A DNA stretch of 31,490 bases from a virus. Under the pieces are notes generated by a model. The model was not told the DNA's origin and made no database searches. It saw only the letters and a list, made by a program, of their open reading frames with translations. Below, one piece after another: positions 22,799-28,708 of the stretch; the stretch's first letter is position 1; each line of letters opens with the position of its first letter. A program made the position numbers and the translations under genes. Location: IMG/VR virus record IMGVR_UViG_3300012204_000018, positions 1-31,490 of that record; one strand, given 5' to 3'.

Positions 22799-25256
22799 TC
22801 TACGAGTCGTCTTGTGTTGCGTCTGCGCAATATTTTATTGCTCGGAGGCCCGTGCGCAAAACATCGACATGGGCTATGGCAGCGCAACGAATGCCTTTTC
22901 CGTGGGAACAAATACCTTCGGACAAGTCATGCGCGTCGTGGGCTTGAATAGCGTCATCGGGGCATCCGGCGGCGGGTCGTCTCCGATCTCGGTGGACAGC
23001 AACGGTGACATCTGGAAAGACCCCACGACTTTCATCAACACCATCGCCGAGTGGAGTCACACGACTAAAGTCTCGTTTGGAGGCGGCCTCAACGTCACGG
23101 TTGGGCCGATTAGCGGCGGATCGGGTACGATGAACCCCCTATTCAAGGATAACGTGGGGGATGTGCGTCGCGATGCTGGTTCTTCAATTACAACATCAGG
23201 TCACTGGAACTTCACCAATCCCTTGGACGGTCGGTTTGTCGTCGCAGGCTCAACGAATGGAGATACTGCACTTGGGTTTGATAATGTGCGCATCCATGAG
23301 AATGGTGGGTCGCCACGGCTCACGTGGGAAGATGCTTCGTTCTTACAATGGACAATCGACAATCTCAACGGCGCCATGCGGTTCTATCGAACCAGTAGTG
23401 CGGGTACGGCGGATCAAGTACCGCTACAGCTTTTCGATTACATCGTCTTCGATCCCAAAGCCAAGGCCATTTTACCGGCAAGACCATACGATATCAGCAT
23501 TGGATCACCACTAGACAAGTTCCTGGCCATCTATGCGGCAGAGTTGAATGTTGAGACACTTGTCCGGCAGAACATCATGGCCACCATGGGGGGCCGTATC
23601 CTTGTTCTACCCACCACGACGCTACGTGCAGACATCACATCCAGTACAACGTCCATCACCACCAACGAGAACAATATCATTGTTGGCGATATTGTCTATA
23701 TGGAAGGCGATGGTCGAGTAGAATTCATGTCCGTCAGTGCTGGGCCGGTACGCCTCAACCGCTGTATTATCGCTAGTTCATGTGCGACAGCCGACACCGT
23801 GACAAACTGGAATCAGGCAGGTGGTGGTGCGTTGACGCTAGATCGCGACCATCGATATCAGGGTGATGCTTCAGTAGTTGTCTCAAATACAGCTAGCTTT
23901 GCGTATTGGTCAGACGGTACGACGTGGCTGGTCAATTCCACTACGTATACTGTTCAGTTGGTGATTCGTCGTAGCGATGATGGCCCCATCGTTCCGGTCA
24001 CATCCTCAGCCTATGACTTATTTTGCGGATCGACGGATCAAGCCACGTCAACGACGGCTGACGATCTGGGTGTGAATGGTGCAGGTCATCATTGGTATAG
24101 ACTACATGGTGTGTGCAACCGTACGACCAGCTCTAATTTTGTTGGGGTGACGAATCTTCCCACGGGTGGCGTGACCCACAACTTGGACGCCATGCAGATC
24201 GAACTGGGCTCGACGATGACCACGTGGTCCCAGACGGCCTCCAGCTATACGGTCACTCGAAATCTTGATGGATCGGGCGGGAACTCGTGGATTGCCGGCA
24301 CAGCCGTTGCGAACACGGGTCAGACGGGTAACGGCTTCATCGACATTTACTCCACGCGTGGCGTGCGTGCGGGCACCGAGATTGGTCCCGCACTATGCGG
24401 CAATGTGCGTCAATCCAGCACCTACAATGATTGGGCAGCACGCTGGTGTGTTGGTCAGTTGCAAGGTGTGTACGGGTTTGGCAGTTCAACGTTTGGTATC
24501 GCGGCTGGGAATCCAACGGGCATACACTTCGATATTACGGATGCTGGTGGTGTCCGCTTCATGAATAACACCACCGTTCAGGCAGATTTTGTTTCTGCCG
24601 GCATCACGATTGGTAATCATGTCGCAAACACACCTGTGATGCTGTTGACTTCGACGGCATTGCAGTTCTGTATTTACGGAGGGGCTTGCACCTTTACCGT
24701 GGATGGCACGACCGGCAACATGCGCGGGGGGTCAGCGACGGGTCTCAGTACGGGAACTGGTTACTTTATTGGTGGTTCGGGTACGGCACGGTTCGGAGAT
24801 CCCGCCAGCGATTATTGGAAATGGGATGGGACGAACTTAACCGTACAGTCTTCGAATTTGACCGTTGGGTCAGGCGGCACACTCATGTTCCCAGGATCCA
24901 GCTGTTGCAGCGATCTGAACGCATACGGCTTCAAACGACAGTCTGGAAACAATGTGTACTTTGGCACCACCGCATGGGACAGCGGCACCATTTCCCAAGT
25001 GGCCGTATGGAATGTTCTTAACAACACCGCAAAGGCATCTGAAGTCAGCATTGGCGCAGGTAACGACGGTACCGTTCGGAATGTAATTCACGTGCAATCT
25101 GGTACAACCTTCGGCGGAGATTTGATCACTATCACTGTAGCCGCCGGTGGTAGTCTGAAGTTCAATGGCAACGCCGGCCTAACTACTACCGTCGTCGTAC
25201 CGTGCGGCACGTTGACTTTCACATTGGGGGCTTTGACTAATAAGGGCGCATGTTAG
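22767..25256 (+). CDS. Tail fibre-like protein with a Sec signal peptide, Cys-rich
   Basis: An 829-residue protein overlapping the hub gene by 32 bases. The N-terminus MSNLRRLSLVSLRVVLC continues hydrophobic to a clear signal-peptidase site (SEARA|QNID, residue 30). The remainder is Gly/Ser/Thr/Asn-rich, repetitive beta-strand sequence with tail-fibre character (HWNFTNPLDGRF, YDISIGSPLDKFLAIYAAEL, WDGTNLTVQSSNLTV) and a possible lectin-like domain at about residues 330-500. The mature region has 12 cysteines, including GSSCCSD and a terminal GAC, fitting an oxidising location. I chose ATG 22767 because the signal peptide starts there; an earlier in-frame ATG at 22695 would bury it. Function as receptor-binding fibre is inferred. 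Confidence 0.65.
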   Translation: MSNLRRLSLVSLRVVLCCVCAIFYCSEARAQNIDMGYGSATNAFSVGTNTFGQVMRVVGLNSVIGASGGGSSPISVDSNGDIWKDPTTFINTIAEWSHTTKVSFGGGLNVTVGPISGGSGTMNPLFKDNVGDVRRDAGSSITTSGHWNFTNPLDGRFVVAGSTNGDTALGFDNVRIHENGGSPRLTWEDASFLQWTIDNLNGAMRFYRTSSAGTADQVPLQLFDYIVFDPKAKAILPARPYDISIGSPLDKFLAIYAAELNVETLVRQNIMATMGGRILVLPTTTLRADITSSTTSITTNENNIIVGDIVYMEGDGRVEFMSVSAGPVRLNRCIIASSCATADTVTNWNQAGGGALTLDRDHRYQGDASVVVSNTASFAYWSDGTTWLVNSTTYTVQLVIRRSDDGPIVPVTSSAYDLFCGSTDQATSTTADDLGVNGAGHHWYRLHGVCNRTTSSNFVGVTNLPTGGVTHNLDAMQIELGSTMTTWSQTASSYTVTRNLDGSGGNSWIAGTAVANTGQTGNGFIDIYSTRGVRAGTEIGPALCGNVRQSSTYNDWAARWCVGQLQGVYGFGSSTFGIAAGNPTGIHFDITDAGGVRFMNNTTVQADFVSAGITIGNHVANTPVMLLTSTALQFCIYGGACTFTVDGTTGNMRGGSATGLSTGTGYFIGGSGTARFGDPASDYWKWDGTNLTVQSSNLTVGSGGTLMFPGSSCCSDLNAYGFKRQSGNNVYFGTTAWDSGTISQVAVWNVLNNTAKASEVSIGAGNDGTVRNVIHVQSGTTFGGDLITITVAAGGSLKFNGNAGLTTTVVVPCGTLTFTLGALTNKGAC

Positions 25257-25264
25257 TAAGGCCG

Positions 25265-25273
25265 TGGTACAAT
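25265..25273 (+). promoter_or_regulatory. Possible extended -10 promoter before the lysis genes
   Basis: TG-G-TACAAT (25265-25273) fits an extended -10 element, 34 bases before the start of the 25308 gene. There is no matching -35: a TTGACT at 25233-25238 is 29 bases away, too far. It lies just after the fibre stop, where a lysis promoter would be sensible. Confidence 0.3.
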
Positions 25274-25307
25274 GCGCCCGGACCCGTAACGTTAGGAGCG
25301 CGACACT

Positions 25308-25679
25308 ATGAGCACAATGCACGGAAGATTTTTGTCGGCCGGTTTCGTCGTATCGCTATTCCTTGCCGGCCTGTTCCTGTCCATGCCGACAGGGGCCCAG
25401 AAAGCCGATGTCAAGGCCGTTGTCCCGGCACTGACTGAACTACAACAGACGAAGGCGACTCTGATGCGAGTCGAGATGGACAATCTCGAAAAGCAGAAAC
25501 AGATCGCTAAGATGGCGAGCGATCTCGCCACATGTCAGCAACAGCAACTCAGCGGCGTGATGCGCAATCTCGAACCGGAGTTCTTGAAGCAATTGGGCGC
25601 CGGGTCGGACAGACAGTTCGATTGGAACTCCATGCAGGCGGTGCCCAAGATTGAAGCAAAGGGACCGGCCAGCAAGTAG
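25308..25679 (+). CDS. Secreted or membrane-anchored coiled-coil protein
   Basis: A 123-residue protein preceded by AGGAG. Residues 1-30 form a signal peptide or anchor (RFLSAGFVVSLFLAGLFLSM, possible cleavage TGA|QKAD at residue 30). The mature part is a coiled-coil (ALTELQQTKATLMRVEMDN, then EKQKQIAKMASDLATCQQQ), then a charged tail ending in PASK. The layout, one N-terminal hydrophobic segment and a periplasmic coiled-coil, is that of an inner-membrane spanin, but the neighbours give no clear outer-membrane partner. Role in lysis is a guess from position. Confidence 0.55.
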   Translation: MSTMHGRFLSAGFVVSLFLAGLFLSMPTGAQKADVKAVVPALTELQQTKATLMRVEMDNLEKQKQIAKMASDLATCQQQQLSGVMRNLEPEFLKQLGAGSDRQFDWNSMQAVPKIEAKGPASK

Positions 25680-25700
25680 GTGGAAACCAGAGGGTCGGTC

Positions 25701-26033
25701 ATGTCGCCAGAACTATGGGAGTGGTTACAAAAGTTAGGCTGGGCCGGCATTGGCTATGGTATCCTTTGGTTGAGTTTCAAGAGGAAGTGGATCTGGTCAC
25801 ACGAACTTGATCGTGCCGAGAAAAGTTTCGATGCGCGCATGGCCGAAAAAATCGTTGAACATGCGCGCCAGCTTTCTGAGAGAGACCTCACGATTCGAGA
25901 ATTAAAGCAAGACCGGGATCGGTTATTGGGTATTGCACTACGTCAAGCAGCCGTGACAGCGGCAAGTGTTTCAGTGCTGGAAAAAGTGATGCCCACTATC
26001 ACAATCCCGGAGAAGGTAGGTGACAACACATGA
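25701..26033 (+). CDS. Small membrane protein with coiled-coil
   Basis: A 110-residue protein. Residues about 12-28 (LGWAGIGYGILWLSF) are one hydrophobic segment, followed by FKRKW and a long charged coiled-coil (about residues 35-85: ELDRAEKSFDARMAEKIVEH, then SERDLTIRELKQDRDRLLG). Positive residues directly after the segment suggest the coiled-coil faces the cytoplasm, which argues against a classic spanin. Start chosen at ATG 25701 with AGAGGG upstream; an in-frame GTG at 25680 directly follows the previous stop. It overlaps the next gene by 4 bases. Function unknown. Confidence 0.6.
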   Translation: MSPELWEWLQKLGWAGIGYGILWLSFKRKWIWSHELDRAEKSFDARMAEKIVEHARQLSERDLTIRELKQDRDRLLGIALRQAAVTAASVSVLEKVMPTITIPEKVGDNT

Positions 26034-26278
26034 CGTCTTTCCTCCGTCGCGTATTCGGACGGCCGCGCCCCCCCGCGAGATCGTCTGATACCGAAGCCGT
26101 GACAGAGAAAGCGATCGAGTCTGAACCGTGTCCGGATACGTCATCCACAAGTTCAGTTGGCACATTCGAACGGCGCCGCCAGCTGGCGAAAATAGAGTGG
26201 CTGGAATGCCACCAACGAGAGATGGAAGAACGATTGAAACCGTACGAGGCGCTCAAAGAAATCCGTCAACGAGGATGA
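26030..26278 (+). CDS. Small charged protein of the lysis region
   Basis: An 82-residue protein starting in an ATGA overlap. The N-terminus is basic (FLRRVFGRPRPP), the middle Ser/Thr-rich and the C-terminus helical and charged (ERRRQLAKIEWLECHQREME). No membrane segment, signal peptide or known motif. Translational coupling on both sides suggests a role with the adjoining membrane proteins, but none can be named. Confidence 0.55.
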   Translation: MTSFLRRVFGRPRPPARSSDTEAVTEKAIESEPCPDTSSTSSVGTFERRRQLAKIEWLECHQREMEERLKPYEALKEIRQRG

Positions 26279-26649
26279 ACCTTATGGCGCTCTACATCTA
26301 CCGACTGACACAACTCGTAATCTCCATGATGGGCATTGTGTTCAGTGTGTGGGTTCTCAGAGACGCATTGGCTGATCGTCGCTGGATTCGGGAATCCGGC
26401 CGCAACGGGATTTTCCTGTTGCTGGTAAAGGAACGACTGTTCTTGAAACTTATCATCCTATTCGCCCAGCTGATCCCGTTCGTGTTTGGGTTGATGAGTG
26501 TCGTAGCCCCGGCGCCTCGCGTGTATACGTGGCGGGTGTACTTTACGCTCACATTGTTCTTGCTACTGACCGGACTATTGACCGCCGCGTCGTGTGTGAT
26601 AAAGTACTACCGCTCCAAAACAGTTAGTTATCACAAAGGAGATGCATAG
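26275..26649 (+). CDS. Three-helix membrane protein, possible holin-like
   Basis: A 124-residue protein with three predicted membrane segments (about residues 11-28, 57-78 and 88-110: LTQLVISMMGIVFSVWVL, LKLIILFAQLIPFVFGLMSV, YFTLTLFLLLTGLLTAASCV). It begins at ATG 26275 in an ATGA overlap; ATG 26284, which has GAGG at a better distance, is the alternative. Three helices and location before a holin-type gene and the endolysin make it a candidate holin, antiholin or accessory. Not recognised at family level. Confidence 0.55.
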   Translation: MNLMALYIYRLTQLVISMMGIVFSVWVLRDALADRRWIRESGRNGIFLLLVKERLFLKLIILFAQLIPFVFGLMSVVAPAPRVYTWRVYFTLTLFLLLTGLLTAASCVIKYYRSKTVSYHKGDA

Positions 26650-26934
26650 ATGCCACCCATGTTAGCTGCAGCATTAGGCGCGTTTGTTCGGCAAGGTTTC
26701 GCATGGCTTGCTGGATATGTGGTCGCGCGGGGAATCTGGACCTCAGATGCGGCCACCGCCTATGTGGAAGCCAGCGTCTTGTTTGTCCTCGCCCTGGGCT
26801 GGTCCCTCTGGCAGAAATACAAGGATCGACTGAAGTTCTTGTCGGCTTTGACCTTGCCGGCGGGCACATCGGAAGCCAAGGCTGAAGAGCACGCCGCCGG
26901 CCCCATGGCCCTTCCCGTTAACACTAAGCTGTAG
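26650..26934 (+). CDS. Holin candidate (Pam3 gp28-like)
   Basis: A 94-residue protein with AAAGGAG at about 26635-26641. It has two hydrophobic segments (about residues 4-26: LAAALGAFVRQGFAWLAGYV, and 38-55: AYVEASVLFVLALGWSLW) separated by a short loop, then YKDRLK and a polar tail. The layout, and the pattern around WSLWQKYKD, resemble small putative holins of the Pam3 gp28 type. It lies 13 bases before the endolysin. Holins form membrane lesions that let the endolysin out. Confidence 0.6.
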   Translation: MPPMLAAALGAFVRQGFAWLAGYVVARGIWTSDAATAYVEASVLFVLALGWSLWQKYKDRLKFLSALTLPAGTSEAKAEEHAAGPMALPVNTKL

Positions 26935-26947
26935 GAAAGGACACGTC

Positions 26948-27448
26948 ATGAACGAACAGGACCGCCAGACCCGCAACCGTGAACGGCTGGAGGAATGCCA
27001 TCCGGTCTTCTCCGCTCGGGTCGCCGCCATTATCGCGAACCTGGAGCACGACGGGTACCGTCCGCGTATCCAAGAGGCCTGGCGGTCCCCGTCTGATCAG
27101 TTGAAGGATTTTCAGTCTGGTCACAGTAAGTTGCAGTTTGGATTCCACAACACGACAGCGGTCGATGGAAAACCGGAGGCGTTGGCGGTAGACCTTCTGG
27201 ACGATGATCATCCGCTCACGCCAGGAACGCCGTACCTGATCGCGTTGGCTATTCATGCCAGTGCGTATGCGTGCCAAACGGGTCTGGATTGGGGATTGCC
27301 GGCCAAGATGAGAACACCTATCGACCTGGCCATCGCCAACCGCGACACCCAAGCACGACTCACACACATCGGCTGGGACCCAACCCATGTCGAGGCTGCG
27401 GATTTGACTGTCACTCAAGCGAAGAAGGGTGTACGCCCATTTGCCTAG
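26948..27448 (+). CDS. Endolysin, M15-type peptidoglycan peptidase
   Basis: A 166-residue protein with AAAGGA upstream. It has the layout of a VanY/L-Ala-D-Glu type M15 peptidase that cuts peptide cross-links: RIQEAWRSPSDQ (residues 40-51), then GHSKLQFGFHN with likely zinc ligand H67, ALAVD with D82, GLDWGLP, and the late WDPTHVE with likely ligand H147 and E149. Spacing between the H and D is longer than in the minimal SxHxxGxAxD motif, a variant often seen in phage members. No signal peptide, so it depends on a holin. It follows the holin candidate directly. Confidence 0.75.
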   Translation: MNEQDRQTRNRERLEECHPVFSARVAAIIANLEHDGYRPRIQEAWRSPSDQLKDFQSGHSKLQFGFHNTTAVDGKPEALAVDLLDDDHPLTPGTPYLIALAIHASAYACQTGLDWGLPAKMRTPIDLAIANRDTQARLTHIGWDPTHVEAADLTVTQAKKGVRPFA

Positions 27449-27457
27449 GGGGTCGCC

Positions 27458-28348
27458 GTGGGCCGGAGGATACGAAGTCATAAAGTGAGAAGCGGTTGGG
27501 ATTGGGAACCCACCTTACTCACGAATCCGATTCAGCGCGAAGACTTGGTTGAAATTTTCAAGCGAACATTGCACACTCGAAGGATCGCAACCGCCGCCGC
27601 ATTCCTGGGGATAGACTTAGCCGTATTCCTGAACGCGGTGCATTTTACCCAGAACGTGCGTCGAAAATGTTTGCGGTTAGGGGAGAAGCAATGGACCCGC
27701 GAACGTGCAGAAATCGTGTGTTGGCGGGTGGCCCATGCGTTGGGCTTATCGTTCTACGACATGTGGGGCGGCGACGAATTCGACCCGAAGAAAGTCATCC
27801 CATTATTTGCAAGCCCAGTAGGAAAGAAAGTCTCTATCAAACAACGGGAGTTTAGGTTACGGAGGGATCAGATGCATATCGTGAAAGCATCCATTGTTCT
27901 GTTGTGCCTGTTGGCTGGTGTGTCCACAGCCCGCGCACAATCCTGTCCGGCCGATGTGCCTGTGGGCACGGTCGTACTGAACGCGAACGGTATCTGCTAC
28001 GTCGCCAGTGACGAACACGACGCTACGGACCCGGTCAGCGGCACCGCCGTCCTGACGGGGTATTCGCTGTGTTTTTTCGCCTCGGGCGTGGACTCTGCGG
28101 ACCCGGCCGTGCAGCCGATCCAGGCATGCACATCACTGGGCAAGCCCACGCCGGCCGGCCCGAACAAGATTATTCAGATGGCACGTTCGGAGTTCGGAGC
28201 CGTACCGGTGGGAGCACTTTACAAGGCGGTCATCACGGCGGATGGTCCTGGCGGGAGCCTGAGGTCTCCCGGCTCACACGGTTTTTTCGGCCGACCGATC
28301 AACAGACCGCCGCATGCCCCGGGGGCTCCGATCATCTTCCATCAGTAG
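27458..28348 (+). CDS. DNA-binding-like protein fused in frame to a secreted protein
   Basis: The frame from GTG 27458 (AGGGGG upstream) to 28348 encodes 296 residues with two unlike halves. Residues 1-138 are basic and helical with a possible helix-turn-helix (RIATAAAFLGIDLAVFLNAV, about 42-61, and later RAEIVCWRVAHALGLSFYDM), so a phage regulator or DNA-binding protein is plausible. From M139 the protein restarts with a signal peptide and a secreted domain. The sequence just before M139 (REFRLRRDQ) translates a ribosome-binding site and looks non-coding, so the upstream gene has probably lost its stop codon. What the host makes may be a fusion, the downstream protein, or both. Confidence 0.5.
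   Translation: MGRRIRSHKVRSGWDWEPTLLTNPIQREDLVEIFKRTLHTRRIATAAAFLGIDLAVFLNAVHFTQNVRRKCLRLGEKQWTRERAEIVCWRVAHALGLSFYDMWGGDEFDPKKVIPLFASPVGKKVSIKQREFRLRRDQMHIVKASIVLLCLLAGVSTARAQSCPADVPVGTVVLNANGICYVASDEHDATDPVSGTAVLTGYSLCFFASGVDSADPAVQPIQACTSLGKPTPAGPNKIIQMARSEFGAVPVGALYKAVITADGPGGSLRSPGSHGFFGRPINRPPHAPGAPIIFHQ
27872..28348 (+). CDS. Nested secreted protein with Sec signal peptide
   Basis: A strong ribosome site, GGAGGG (27861-27866), lies 5 bases before ATG 27872 within the preceding frame. The 158-residue product starts MHIVKASIVLLCLLAG and has a likely cleavage site at ARA|QSC (residue 22). The mature part has beta-strand character resembling fibronectin-like secreted phage proteins (VGALYKAVITADGPGGSLRS and PPHAPGAPIIF). 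Its stop at 28346-28348 is followed by a coding segment in the -1 frame with no start, so the natural protein may be longer. Extracytoplasmic location is inferred from the signal peptide. Confidence 0.6.
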   Translation: MHIVKASIVLLCLLAGVSTARAQSCPADVPVGTVVLNANGICYVASDEHDATDPVSGTAVLTGYSLCFFASGVDSADPAVQPIQACTSLGKPTPAGPNKIIQMARSEFGAVPVGALYKAVITADGPGGSLRSPGSHGFFGRPINRPPHAPGAPIIFHQ

Positions 28349-28698
28349 AGGTCCTTGGGCCCTGGCCTAACTTCCTACGGGTCGGACAAGAAGCGACGGT
28401 CTCAATCCGGTTTCGTCGGCCTCTCAACGGGGCCGCCCTGGCGTGGGGTGGCTTGGATTTGGAAGGGGACGGCCAGCCGGGGTTCTACATGGGCAACGTC
28501 CAAGAAGATTTGACGAAGCCGCAAACCATGACGACGGGGTTGGATCGTGTACAAGTGATGGGGTTCACAGTCACAGCAAAGTCGTTGCCCCCTTCGGGCG
28601 GACCAAGCGGGCCCTATAACCTTCTTGCCAAGGTGGTGACGGTGGAAGGATGTATGGCCACAACCGGTAGGTCTCGGCAAACGGTCGTGACGCCGTAG
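28339..28698 (+). CDS. C-terminal coding segment without start codon
   Basis: The frame through 28698 reads as a good protein (SVEVLGPWPNFLRVGQEATV, LNGAALAWGGLDLEGDGQPG, RVQVMGFTVTAKSLPPSGG) but has no ATG, GTG or TTG between about 28200 and 28450. It lies -1 relative to the secreted protein at 27872. It would be joined to that protein either by a -1 slip at T-TTT-TTC (28282-28288) or after repair of a one-base deletion near 28330-28345. The ORF is open further upstream to 28069, but that part is a shadow of the neighbouring gene. Confidence 0.5.
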   Translation, partial: PSVEVLGPWPNFLRVGQEATVSIRFRRPLNGAALAWGGLDLEGDGQPGFYMGNVQEDLTKPQTMTTGLDRVQVMGFTVTAKSLPPSGGPSGPYNLLAKVVTVEGCMATTGRSRQTVVTP

Positions 28699-28708
28699 AG
28701 GAGATGAT

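Noticed and set aside
25212-25238. TTGACT sequences as -35 partners of TACAAT at 25268
   Set aside because: They lie 50 and 29 bases from the -10 element, outside the 16-18 base range; only an extended -10 promoter is possible.
28069-28338. A start at ATG 28069 for the segment ending at 28698
   Set aside because: Up to about 28338 the frame is Gly/Arg-rich noise overlapping a better-supported secreted protein; only the later part looks coding.
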